Assembly: GCA_024277285.1 (NCBI GenBank)
Contig: JAJRVM010000302.1
Coordinates: forward strand, 1-33,766
Origin: Planctomycetota bacterium
GTDB lineage: Bacteria > Planctomycetota > Planctomycetia > Pirellulales > Pirellulaceae
Direction of reading: 5' to 3'
DNA length: 33,766 bases
Part shown: piece after piece, positions 16,430 through 24,924 of the stretch
How the letters are laid out: each line of letters opens with the position of its first letter
How positions within the stretch are numbered: position 1 is the first letter of the stretch
Made by a program: the position numbers and the translations under genes
The notes under the pieces: model-generated
Seen by the model: only the letters and a program-made list of their open reading frames with translations
The model's database searches: none
Told to the model about the DNA's origin: nothing

Positions 16430-18175
16430 TCAGCTTGCCACTGCGGTTTCGCGGTGCCCCTTCGTCATCTTGTCGAGTTCTGCCATGTCGTGATCGCCCT
16501 TGGTTATCCGTACCACTTCGTCGATGGTCGTTCGACCGTCCATGGCCTTGCCCCAACCGTCTTCACGCAGCGTTACCATGCCTTGCTCGATTGCTGCTTT
16601 CTTGATCAACCACGTGCTGGCACGATCGTGCGATAGCTGGCGAATGTTGTTGTCGGTCAACAGCAACTCGTACAAGCCCAATCGACCCGCGTAACCGACG
16701 TGCCGGCACTCCTTGCAACCAATTTTGCGGTACAGTGGCCGATCACCAAGCTTGTCGAGTGGGAAATCGACAGGCAACTCGTCAGCATCCGGTCGATATG
16801 GCTCGCGACAGTGCGCGCACAAACGGCGTACCAACCGCTGCGCCATCACCGCTTCAACCGTGCTGGCCACGAGGAACGGTTCGACGCCCATGTCGGCAAG
16901 TCGGGCATACGATCCCGCGGCATCATTGGTGTGCAACGTGCTAAACACCAAGTGGCCTGTCAATGCCGCTTGGATGGCGTTGTCAGCTGTTTCCAAATCA
17001 CGGATTTCTCCGATCAGCACCACATCCGGGTCGTGACGCAAAATGGCGCGCAATGAGCTCGCAAAGGTTAAACCGATCTTGGGATGCACCTGGATCTGGT
17101 TGATGCCCTCCAACTGGTATTCCACCGGATCCTCGGTGGTGATGATCTTCACATCGGGCTGGTTGATCTCGATCAAGGAACTGTAAAGAGTGGTCGTCTT
17201 GCCTGATCCAGTCGGTCCGGTCACCAGGATAATACCGTGGGGCAAGCGGATCAGCTCACTGAACTGACGATAAGTGTCACCATCCATCCCGAGGCTTTGC
17301 AGCTCAAACCGCATCGCACCTTTGTCCAGAATACGCATGACCATGCCTTCGCCATGGATCATCGGGATGACCGATACACGAACATCGATTTCGCGGCCCG
17401 ACACACGCAACTTGATACGACCGTCCTGCGGCAACCGCCGCTCGGCAATATTCAAGTGGGACATGATCTTCAGACGGCTGATGATCGCTGCCTGAAAACG
17501 ATTGATTTCGGGTGGCGTCGGTTGTGGCTGCAAAATGCCGTCGATTCGATAGCGGATGACCAATCCAGAACCCTGTGACTCGATGTGAACATCACTCGCT
17601 TTCGATTCCACTGCTTCCAATAGGATTTCGTTCACTAAGCGGATGACCGACGCCTCTTGCGCCATCTCGGACAGCTCCGAGCCGTCCGATTCGATTTCGT
17701 CGAGCAGTTCGATTTCCCGGTCGTTGAATTGCTCCAACAACCCTTCCACCGTTTCGCTGCCGACTCCAAGGTGCTTCTTAATGAGTGCCGTAATCTGATT
17801 GCGGCTGGCCAACACCGGCACCACCGACAAGCCTGTCGCGGCACTCACTTCGTCGATTGGGTACAAGTCGAAAGGGTCACTCGTCGCAACCACCAACTGC
17901 CCGTTGTCGCGCCGAATCGGAAACAACGACTGACGATGAATCAGTTTGTGTGGGAAACCTTGCAGTAGCGACAAATCGACATCAATATCGCGCAGGTCAA
18001 CGTAATCGAGGCCAACTTCTTCGCCCAACGCGCGCAACGCCGCTTCTTCCTTGACGTAGCCCAGCGCCACCGCCTTCTCGATCAGAGAAGCGCCGTCGCC
18101 GTTGGCCTGCCGCAGTTGGCCCAACTGCAACTCATTGAGCAGGCCGCGCCGTTTTAGTAATTCACCAGCTTCCAT
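16430..18175 (-). CDS. gspE: GspE secretion ATPase
   Basis: Cytoplasmic hexameric ATPase that drives pseudopilus assembly, 581 residues. The MshEN-type N-terminal domain covers about 1-150. The ATPase core shows Walker A GPTGSGKTTTL at about 319-329, an Asp box ITTEDPVEYQLEGINQIQV, Walker B DPDVVLIGEIRD and a His box LTGHLVFSTLHTNDA. Two CxxC pairs (CAHC and CKEC) form the zinc site typical of GspE and PilB. The start at ATG 18175 fits the family; only a weak GAGAA precedes it. As the first gene read in this direction, it probably starts the gsp operon, although no promoter could be defined in the following 700 bases. Confidence 0.96.
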   Translation of the reverse strand: MEAGELLKRRGLLNELQLGQLRQANGDGASLIEKAVALGYVKEEAALRALGEEVGLDYVDLRDIDVDLSLLQGFPHKLIHRQSLFPIRRDNGQLVVATSDPFDLYPIDEVSAATGLSVVPVLASRNQITALIKKHLGVGSETVEGLLEQFNDREIELLDEIESDGSELSEMAQEASVIRLVNEILLEAVESKASDVHIESQGSGLVIRYRIDGILQPQPTPPEINRFQAAIISRLKIMSHLNIAERRLPQDGRIKLRVSGREIDVRVSVIPMIHGEGMVMRILDKGAMRFELQSLGMDGDTYRQFSELIRLPHGIILVTGPTGSGKTTTLYSSLIEINQPDVKIITTEDPVEYQLEGINQIQVHPKIGLTFASSLRAILRHDPDVVLIGEIRDLETADNAIQAALTGHLVFSTLHTNDAAGSYARLADMGVEPFLVASTVEAVMAQRLVRRLCAHCREPYRPDADELPVDFPLDKLGDRPLYRKIGCKECRHVGYAGRLGLYELLLTDNNIRQLSHDRASTWLIKKAAIEQGMVTLREDGWGKAMDGRTTIDEVVRITKGDHDMAELDKMTKGHRETAVAS

Positions 18176-18878
18176 CGGTTTTCATTCTCGCATCATCAGA
18201 CCGGCCGCAGTCCGGTCCTGGTTGCCACTCTTGCGGTGTGGTTCGATAACCCAATACGTTGGGGGTATGGCGATACACCCCCTCTGTAGAGTCGTTTGCG
18301 ACTATGGCGGGCTCCACGCGGGTTCAGAGGTTTAGGGCAAAACACGGTGTCAATGCCGCACCTGCGCCCTGCCGTCGTCTACTCTATCAAACCGATCCAA
18401 GTTTCATTCTAAACAAAGAGCGCGCCTGGCATAGCTATAATCCGAGCTTGCTCGGCAAGCGACAGCCCAATTCGGACGGGTTCTGACGCTTATGCCGCAG
18501 TTTTTTCGCACCGTCACTCTGCCGAGCCACTTTTGGCGATTTCCGGGTAAGTACCGTACCTCGGCAAGTCAAATACGAAACACCGCGACGCCCCGCACAC
18601 CGCAAGGCGTCGAGGTGATGTTTCAGAATGTACCTTAGACCAGCTACTGAGTTAGGCTCATGCCGAGCGTTTTTTACGCGTCGAGCAGATTCAAACGTAC
18701 GTTCCCTACTAATTCGGCTGGCGCGCAAATTCCTTGCCAGTTGTTCGTTCCAATTCAAAGCCTCTCGCAACTGTGGCTGGGATCCACCAGAGCTTGGCCA
18801 GGTCGTGGAGGGACCTCACATATGGCAACCGCACTCTCGATGACTTCAGCGCCTCGGTTACTGAGCCTCACTACGGCG
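18176..18878. other. Gene-free stretch upstream of gspE
   Basis: About 700 bases without a convincing gene. A 111-codon minus frame (18435-18770) is basic and lacks domain character. A plus-strand TATAAT at about 18435 has no matching -35. A weak hairpin with a T-run on the plus strand (18656-18675) does not follow any plus-strand gene. The gspE promoter should lie in the left part. Confidence 0.5.
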
Positions 18879-19559
18879 TTAGTTACCGCGGCCCCGTCCA
18901 CCAAATGCTCCGGGCCGGCCGCCGCGACCGCCGAATTGGGGGGGAGGTGTTTGTTCGAACGTGAACGGTTTGCCCATCAATTCTTTGAGTTTGGTCTGTT
19001 GGGCGGGGGTCAGTTCCTTTACCAGCTCGGCCTGCAGTTTCTTTTGCAGTTCAGCCTGCAGTTTTTGGGCCTTTTCGCGAAGCTGTTCGCGCTGCTGTTC
19101 GGTGATCCCCAGTTCATCCGCCACGGTTCCGCTGGCGACTCCGCCGGGACGCTGCATGGCGAACTGGAGTGCCAGTTGTTTCAGCCGGGTAACTTGATGG
19201 GGCAGCAGGATGTCGTTGACTTTGCTTTCGATTTTCTTCCGCGCCTGGGCCATCAATTCATTTATCTTTGCGCGTTGTTCTTCGCGTGGCAAATCGCGCA
19301 CGCCTTGGAACATGCTGCGCATGTCGAGTTGACCGCTCAGTCCCTTTAGCTCTTCGATCTGATCGTCGAGCAACTCCAGTTCCTTACGCACATCAGCGCG
19401 CTGCAGCAAGGTAAGGTTACCACCCATGCCAAAACTGCTCATGCCCCCCATACGGCCACCACCACCACCGCGCCGACCCTGCGCCTGAAGCGTGCTGACA
19501 CAACCGACGACCATCAAGGCCACCACCAGATAGACAAACGTATTCTGACGCAGTTTCAT
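18879..19559 (-). CDS. Exported LTxxQ/Spy-like helical protein
   Basis: 226 residues. ATG 19559 was chosen because GGAG lies 9 bases upstream; ATG 19568 sits directly against that GGAG and is less likely. A signal peptide (MKLRQNTFVYLVVALMVVG..LQAQG) is followed by a Gly/Met/Arg-rich spacer (RRGGGGGRMGGMSSFGMGG). A long helical region carries ADVRKELELLDDQIEELK and, near the C-terminus, LTPAQQTKLKELMGKPF, an LTxxQ motif of the type seen in Spy/CpxP-like periplasmic proteins. The tail is Gly/Arg-rich. Such proteins are often chaperones or metal-stress sensors; in planctomycetes the role is unknown. A related helical region begins the large gene upstream (20328-24008), which suggests a shared task. 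Confidence 0.7.
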   Translation of the reverse strand: MKLRQNTFVYLVVALMVVGCVSTLQAQGRRGGGGGRMGGMSSFGMGGNLTLLQRADVRKELELLDDQIEELKGLSGQLDMRSMFQGVRDLPREEQRAKINELMAQARKKIESKVNDILLPHQVTRLKQLALQFAMQRPGGVASGTVADELGITEQQREQLREKAQKLQAELQKKLQAELVKELTPAQQTKLKELMGKPFTFEQTPPPQFGGRGGRPGAFGGRGRGN

Positions 19560-20327
19560 AAGACGCATCTCCAAAGAAAGCGAACGAACAGGGGCCGCAA
19601 GGGCCCATTGATTGCGTGACGATTCAACAGATTGAACCCTAGACAGCTTAAAGGGTTTCGCCCAAATTGCGAAATCGGACTGGAGCGCAGGCGATTCAAG
19701 GTTGGCAATGGAGAGGGGGGGAGTGGGGAGAGGGGGGGAGTGGGGGAGTGGAGAGTGGGGGAGTGGAGGAGTGGGGGAGGGGGAGAGGTCAATCCATTGA
19801 CGTGCTGCGTGGTGGCCTGTTGCGTCTTGGGCGGCTGGAACCGTTGGAGCAGGAAGAGCCTGTCGTATCATCCGATCTTTCCACGCCCGGGGATGCGATG
19901 CTGCTGTACTATAAGCTCGCAAAACCGAGTAGCCCCGGTCTGGGGTGATGAGAATTTGATCTTGACTGAAAAGCCCTTCCTGAAAAGAACGACGAATGCT
20001 CAACGCCCAGTGACGAAACAATGTCTAAATCCACATGAAGCATTCGCGCAACTACCTACGAAATCGGCACTCTCGTCATTTGTGCTTCGTCATTCATTCG
20101 TCATTGCGCGGCTACCGTTGGGCGGCTAAGTGGCGCGGTCCACCTAGCACGCCCTGGTCACCGTTACCTTTTGGCTCCAGATAGTTGTCGATCCACGCAG
20201 CAAACGGCCGTTTGTCCAGAAAAGTCCGCCTTTGCCTGCATACGGTGCCGCGGCATGGACGCGGCCAGGCAACTAACCAACATGAATCGACGCGGTGCCC
20301 GTCAGCGGGCGTTTGCCAGTCGATCGA
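19560..20327. other. Intergenic region with G-rich and low-complexity tracts
   Basis: No gene is supported. It contains a purine G-rich simple repeat (19711-19788), a TTCGTCATT-type low-complexity patch (20073-20105) and a 14-bp perfect palindrome CAAACGGCCGTTTG at 20201-20214. Just past the end of the secretin-N gene there is a GCCCG-CTGA-CGGGC hairpin (about 20300-20315) without a T-run. A promoter for the LTxxQ gene probably lies here but is not obvious. Confidence 0.5.
19711..19788. repeat. G-rich low-complexity tract
   Basis: Almost 80 bases of only G, A and T on the plus strand, built from degenerate GTGGGGGA units. It has many runs of four to seven G and so could form G-quadruplexes, and it is a pure C/T/A tract on the strand that carries the neighbouring genes. 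Confidence 0.85.
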
Positions 20328-23300
20328 TTATCGTCCCCGCCGGCTGCGGCCACCGGAGCTTCGTCCTCGCGTGCTGCCGCTCGGAGCACGGCCACCGCTG
20401 CTTGGGCGACCACTGAAGCCGCCGCGCGACGACCCGCCCCGACTGGTAGCGCCGGGCGTGCCACCCGGCCGACCGCCAAGTGCACCTGCTGCCTGCATTC
20501 GCCGGAAGGCGTCAATTCGTGCTTGGATATTCCCTGACGATGCACTGCCGCTGGTCGGCGATCGGGACGAGCCCGGCCGACTCGACGAGTTGGAGCTGGT
20601 GCGGTTGGACGAACCGCTGGTGGTCTGGCCCATAATCGAAGCCAGTGCCTTCTGTATTGCCTCGGGGTTGGCATTCGTGACAGTGACGACTTCAACTTCC
20701 TCGGTCAGCTCGCTGTTGGACTGGTCGATGTCATAGACCAGCTGCCGCACTTCTTCAAATAGTTGTTCCGGGGCCGTAACGATCAGTGAATTACTGGCGG
20801 GATCGACGGCAACCGTCAATTTTGGCGGCTCACTCTTGACTTCGCTGCTGCCACGACCACCGCGGCCACCGCGCAAAGCACGGATGAGGTCGGCAGGGTT
20901 GGGTTGCCCGCCGCCTTGCCTGCTATTCGACTGGGCGATGCGATCGGCATACGCTTCGCGTACGACGTTGGCAACATCTTCCGCATTCATGTAGACGATC
21001 TGAATAATGCGCGGCTTTCCAGCCGTTTGAATATCGGTGATACTTCCCTCACGATCGATGACTTTCAGCAGCTGCTCCATCAGTTGCAGGTCGACCGGCA
21101 GAGCCTGGACTACCAGGCAATTCAAACGCGAATCGGCCACGATCGAAACGGGCCCAGTGGCCTGGACGGTTGTCACGTTGCCACCACCACCTCCACCTCC
21201 TCCGCCAAGTATTGCACCGAGAATGCCGCCGCCACCACCCATCAGGTTGGCCGCAACATCGCCGACCAGCGAGCCACCGCCACCATCACTGCTGGTACCA
21301 CCAAGAATATCCGAGATCAACTGACTGGCGACTTCCGCCTTGCAATATTTCAGGAAGAATACCGTGAAGTTCTTCCCGGGAGTCATAACCTGTGGCCCGG
21401 CAACTTGTCGCAACAGGCTTTCAAACTTGTCCAGCGCCTCGGTATCTTCCGAAGCGATCAATACGCCGTTGGGAGTGAACTCGACGCGAATGTCGGCTCC
21501 CTTCTTGAACGCGGTGGCGGTCTTGGCGGGTGCCTGTTTGGGTTGATCCTTGGGCGTCTGCTGCGGTGCTTCGTCCGAAGCCACCGTTGAACCGGGAACT
21601 TTTGCCGGTGCGACGGCGGCGCCGGACGGCGCCGGATCGTCCTCGCGGTAACTCACGAAACGGACCGGCACCCGCCGCATGCGTTGCGTGCCGGCGCGCA
21701 TTGTCACCTTGTCCCGACGTACTGGCGGTCGAGGCATTTGTGCCGGGGCATTGCTCGGCGCTTTCTGGTGACTTGTCGAGGGCATGGTGTGCCGGTGCGT
21801 CGTGGGTGGTGTTGCCGGCGCGCCGGGGTTCACTTCCTTCAGATCGAAAATGGAAGGTCCCGATTCCGATGGCGTCGAGAAATCGATCTTGTTGGGGCCC
21901 ATCCACAATCGACGGGCGGTTTCGACCGCCGATTCGGCGGCACCATTGCCCAACGGAATGAATCGCACGGTGCCGCCATCCGAGCTCCCTTCGACGGGGC
22001 CTTCGAGTTTGTCAATCAAGCTCTTGATGTCAGCGATTTCCGATTCCGTCGCGCGTATGTACAGTCGCATTGAGGTCGGATCGGCATCGATCTTGATGGT
22101 CGACTCTCCCTCGGCATCGTTGCTGAAGAAGTTGCCGATCGCAACGACTGCCATTTGCGGATCGATCCGCTTCAGCTGGATTACCTCGAACCGCGGCGCT
22201 TCACCTTCTAGTTGCTTGATTGTCTCTTGGATCGTCTTGTGTTCCGAGGGACGGGCCAAGGCGATGATCTTGTTCGTTTTCGGGTCGAGCGACATGCGCA
22301 CATCGGGCAATCCCGCAAGCAAAGTCTGTATGACGGCCAGCGCCTCGGTCGGATCGGCCGTATGAATTGCGTGTGTCATTAATTGCGGTTGTTCCAACGC
22401 GATTGCCGATGGCGCAGCGGCGTGCGCTTTGTCCAACCGCTCGACCAAGTCCGTCAAGATCTGGATGTTCTCCTTGGTGCCGTTGGCGAACAGCCGTGTG
22501 CCGGTACTGTCCTCGGCAATGCTGATCCCTTCACCACTGTTTTCGCCCTCGCCCAGACCTAGTAACGCACGTGCCGGGCCAAGCACTTCTTCGGGCGAAA
22601 TGTGTTGGAGCGTGAATTCGGTCAGTCCACCTTCGGCTGACGCCGGGTTTTCCGCGCGTTCAATGACGTCCCGAATCGTACGCAACTTGCCCGCCGTTTC
22701 GGTCACCAGGATCTGCCGCGCCTTGGGCATCACGACCATACTGCGCCCTGGCCCCAGCAGTTGGCTAATCTCCTCGGCGATATCGGCAGGTTCTAATCGT
22801 GCCACTTGAAACACGGTTTTGATCAGTTCAAATTCCCCCCGCTCGTCCAATTTCTCGACCGGCACGAATTCTACCAATACGTCAGGGACTTCTTCCTCCA
22901 GGTCCATCACCGTCAACAAGCGACCGCGGCGGACCAGGGTGTAGCCCTGGTTGAGCAGCACACCGTTGATCAGATCGATTGCATCGGTGGGCGTGTACTC
23001 GCGCGAATCCGAATAATTAAAAGTGCCTTCGGGGACCAGGCTGGACTGGAGCGACAGGTCCGCCTGTTCGGCCAACCAATCCAAGACGTCTTCCCAGGGT
23101 GCGAAGCGAAAGTTGAAACGCAACTTGATCTCACGAGGTGCGGTCGCCACGTTGCGACTTGCGGCCGACTGGGGGGCCGATGCTGATGAGGAAGTCTCGG
23201 GCCCGGCTACTTTCGGCTGGTCCGACAGCGCCGCCGTGCTGGCGGTTTCCCCTGCCCCCTCTTGGTCGCTCGAAGGTTCTGCTTTGGGAGTCGTTTCCGG

Positions 23301-24008
23301 TGCGCCGGGCGAACCGGCCGCTCCAGCAGTTTCGCTGGGGACTTTTGCCATCGCATCGTCCGCAGCGGAATCAGCAATAGGTTGATCGATCGCCTTTGGG
23401 CCAGGTCCCAAACCGGCCATTTGGTCCCAAGTCGCTTTTTGCGAGCTGGTCAGTACCGCGCGCAGGCTGCGTTCGTACGTGTCGCGCGTGCGCCGTCGCT
23501 GAGTCGCTCCGCCATGAGTCATCGCGACGTTGCGTTCGCTCATCAGCCGTTTGATCTGCTCCTGTTGCTCGGCCGAAAACTGCAGCAATTGGACCATATT
23601 CGGTTCGGCGAGCGTACCCATTCCGCCACGCTGGAGACGCAGTTGATTGAGTTTGCTGCGTTGTGCCAACGACAGCAATTTCATGCCGAGTTGCTCTGAT
23701 TCCTTGACGAAAGGTGCCAATCGGCGTGCGCGCTCTTCGGGTGGTAGGTCCTTGATCGACAGTGCCAGCGAGACGGCTGCGTTCATGCGTTTGTCGATAA
23801 GCTCACGCAGTTGCTGCCGAGTCTCGTCGCTCAGTCCCAACCGTTGGGCAACCGAGTCATCGACCGCAATGGCCAACACCCCCACAAAGTCTGGATCGAC
23901 CGCTTCGACGCCGCCGGCCACCGTCAGTAGCAAGCCAGTCGCCAGGAGTGAAAACACGGTCCAGTGCACCATGCGACTCGATCGTGTGGCGGAAATGTGT
24001 TGTTTCAA
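20328..24008 (-). CDS. Giant secretin N-domain protein without a pore domain
   Basis: 1226 residues. A TTG start at 24008 is proposed because GGGAG lies 8 bases upstream; ATG 23972 is the alternative. The signal peptide ends near GGVEA. Residues about 40-210 are helical and LTxxQ-like (LGLSDETRQQLRELI, then LTSSQKATWDQMAG). An STN/N0-like domain near 300-370 reads APWEDVLDWLAEQADLSLQ and GYTLVRRGRLLTVMDLEEE. After it come about seven N1-like modules (RQILVTETAGKLRTIRDVIE, NKIIALARPSEHKTIQETIK, NCLVVQALPVDLQLMEQLLK, NSLIVTAPEQLFEEVRQLVY), broken by Pro/Ala and Gly linkers. The protein ends in a Ser/Gly/Arg-rich tail with no beta-barrel or gate. It cannot form a secretin pore by itself. A periplasmic scaffold or partner of the secretin is the likeliest role. 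Confidence 0.8.
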   Translation of the reverse strand: MKQHISATRSSRMVHWTVFSLLATGLLLTVAGGVEAVDPDFVGVLAIAVDDSVAQRLGLSDETRQQLRELIDKRMNAAVSLALSIKDLPPEERARRLAPFVKESEQLGMKLLSLAQRSKLNQLRLQRGGMGTLAEPNMVQLLQFSAEQQEQIKRLMSERNVAMTHGGATQRRRTRDTYERSLRAVLTSSQKATWDQMAGLGPGPKAIDQPIADSAADDAMAKVPSETAGAAGSPGAPETTPKAEPSSDQEGAGETASTAALSDQPKVAGPETSSSASAPQSAASRNVATAPREIKLRFNFRFAPWEDVLDWLAEQADLSLQSSLVPEGTFNYSDSREYTPTDAIDLINGVLLNQGYTLVRRGRLLTVMDLEEEVPDVLVEFVPVEKLDERGEFELIKTVFQVARLEPADIAEEISQLLGPGRSMVVMPKARQILVTETAGKLRTIRDVIERAENPASAEGGLTEFTLQHISPEEVLGPARALLGLGEGENSGEGISIAEDSTGTRLFANGTKENIQILTDLVERLDKAHAAAPSAIALEQPQLMTHAIHTADPTEALAVIQTLLAGLPDVRMSLDPKTNKIIALARPSEHKTIQETIKQLEGEAPRFEVIQLKRIDPQMAVVAIGNFFSNDAEGESTIKIDADPTSMRLYIRATESEIADIKSLIDKLEGPVEGSSDGGTVRFIPLGNGAAESAVETARRLWMGPNKIDFSTPSESGPSIFDLKEVNPGAPATPPTTHRHTMPSTSHQKAPSNAPAQMPRPPVRRDKVTMRAGTQRMRRVPVRFVSYREDDPAPSGAAVAPAKVPGSTVASDEAPQQTPKDQPKQAPAKTATAFKKGADIRVEFTPNGVLIASEDTEALDKFESLLRQVAGPQVMTPGKNFTVFFLKYCKAEVASQLISDILGGTSSDGGGGSLVGDVAANLMGGGGGILGAILGGGGGGGGGNVTTVQATGPVSIVADSRLNCLVVQALPVDLQLMEQLLKVIDREGSITDIQTAGKPRIIQIVYMNAEDVANVVREAYADRIAQSNSRQGGGQPNPADLIRALRGGRGGRGSSEVKSEPPKLTVAVDPASNSLIVTAPEQLFEEVRQLVYDIDQSNSELTEEVEVVTVTNANPEAIQKALASIMGQTTSGSSNRTSSNSSSRPGSSRSPTSGSASSGNIQARIDAFRRMQAAGALGGRPGGTPGATSRGGSSRGGFSGRPSSGGRAPSGSTRGRSSGGRSRRGR

Positions 24009-24061
24009 CGAATCGTCTCCCAAAAAAACCGCCCCATTTCAGAGGCACGGCAGGATCGCGG

Positions 24062-24205
24062 CTACGGGGCTAATCTGCTGAACAACCATCGGCGATCGGA
24101 TAACCATGACGGCATCCCAGACGCTCGTGTCTTCAGGCCCCCAAAAGGGTTGGTTGACAGGTCGAAAGTAACTTTTTGCTCGGCGGTTTCTTGATGCGGG
24201 TTCAT
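24062..24205 (-). CDS. Doubtful 47-residue small ORF
   Basis: ATG 24205 opens MNPHQETAEQKVTFDLSTNP..., ending in a TAG at 24062. The first 25 residues look protein-like but there is no Shine-Dalgarno and no recognisable domain. It lies just upstream of the secretin-N gene on the same strand and could equally be leader sequence. Confidence 0.2.
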   Translation of the reverse strand: MNPHQETAEQKVTFDLSTNPFGGLKTRASGMPSWLSDRRWLFSRLAP

Positions 24206-24404
24206 AATACACGAGTCACCGCCATATGACCGGGGCAAGTAGCGTCGATCGATCCAAACGAGTACACCGGCAAACGGAACCGCGCATCATTGCGTGAGCA
24301 CAAAACACTCATCTTACACAGGAAAATACCAATACCGTCGCGGGGAAGTGGCGAACGGTTACAAATCGAGTGCACCATCACCGGTCCGGTGGTTCCATTA
24401 TTAT

Positions 24405-24653
24405 CTAACCAGTGAGAAACCCCAACGTTTCGTCTGGCGGGAACCAATTTATTCTCTTCTGCCCGTTTGCCTTCAACCGTATAACACGAATAACTCGACC
24501 CTCTGCGTCATGGATTTGGCCGAAATCGCCTATGGAGATGGCCCGATCACCCACCTGCTTGCTCGTGCTGGGTAATCGGAGCAACGCGAGAGTGGTGGTA
24601 TGAGATGCCCGCCAAGGCGGGGATAATCTGCTAAAATACACTGGGCCGCGCAT
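24405..24653 (-). CDS. Possible small ORF or gene remnant with a beta-rich end
   Basis: The last 55 residues or so of this 82-codon minus frame read like a real small beta domain (VGDRAISIGDFGQIHDAEGR and RVIRLKANGQKRINWFPPDE). The first third looks like chance sequence across a small inverted repeat, so either the start is internal (a TTG near 24588) or this is the tail of a broken gene. I cannot name the family. Confidence 0.3.
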   Translation of the reverse strand: MRGPVYFSRLSPPWRASHTTTLALLRLPSTSKQVGDRAISIGDFGQIHDAEGRVIRVIRLKANGQKRINWFPPDETLGFLTG

Positions 24654-24924
24654 GAAAAGCCATTCGCTGCAGAAAACTACTCGGCGTGGCTTGATGCGCC
24701 CACCGTGCGGTCACATGATCGCCGTTTACCGCTATTTTTCCACGTTGGTACCCATACAGTGTATCCTGACCGGACCCGGCCCACGGTTTGGCAAACCGCT
24801 CCAAGTAACTTGATTTTCTTGATCCACGTGCAAGAAACTCGGGTAAACCCATGAGGTCGCCTTTGCTGCGGCCTTGAAATCGTCTACGAAATTAGATCAT
24901 CTCGCACATCAAGATCGCCTTGCC

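Larger units (their letters stand above)
24009..24924. other. Divergent intergenic region with two doubtful short ORFs
   Basis: This region separates the minus-strand secretin-N gene from the plus-strand peptidase operon, so promoters for both should be here. A TTGACA at 24153-24158 (plus) lacks a good -10. A small inverted repeat CCCGCC-AA-GGCGGG lies at 24607-24620. Two protein-like minus frames are listed separately. Confidence 0.5.

Noticed and set aside
18433..18440. TATAAT box on the plus strand
   Set aside because: No -35 lies at the right distance and no plus-strand gene lies downstream.
18656..18675. Hairpin followed by six T on the plus strand
   Set aside because: The stem is only about four base pairs and no plus-strand gene ends before it.
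18435..18770. 111-codon minus-strand frame upstream of gspE
   Set aside because: It is basic, has no domain character, no ribosome site and no signal peptide, and reads like chance sequence.
20300..20315. Hairpin after the secretin-N gene as a terminator
   Set aside because: The stem is short and has no T-run on the transcribed side, so it is mentioned only as a structure.
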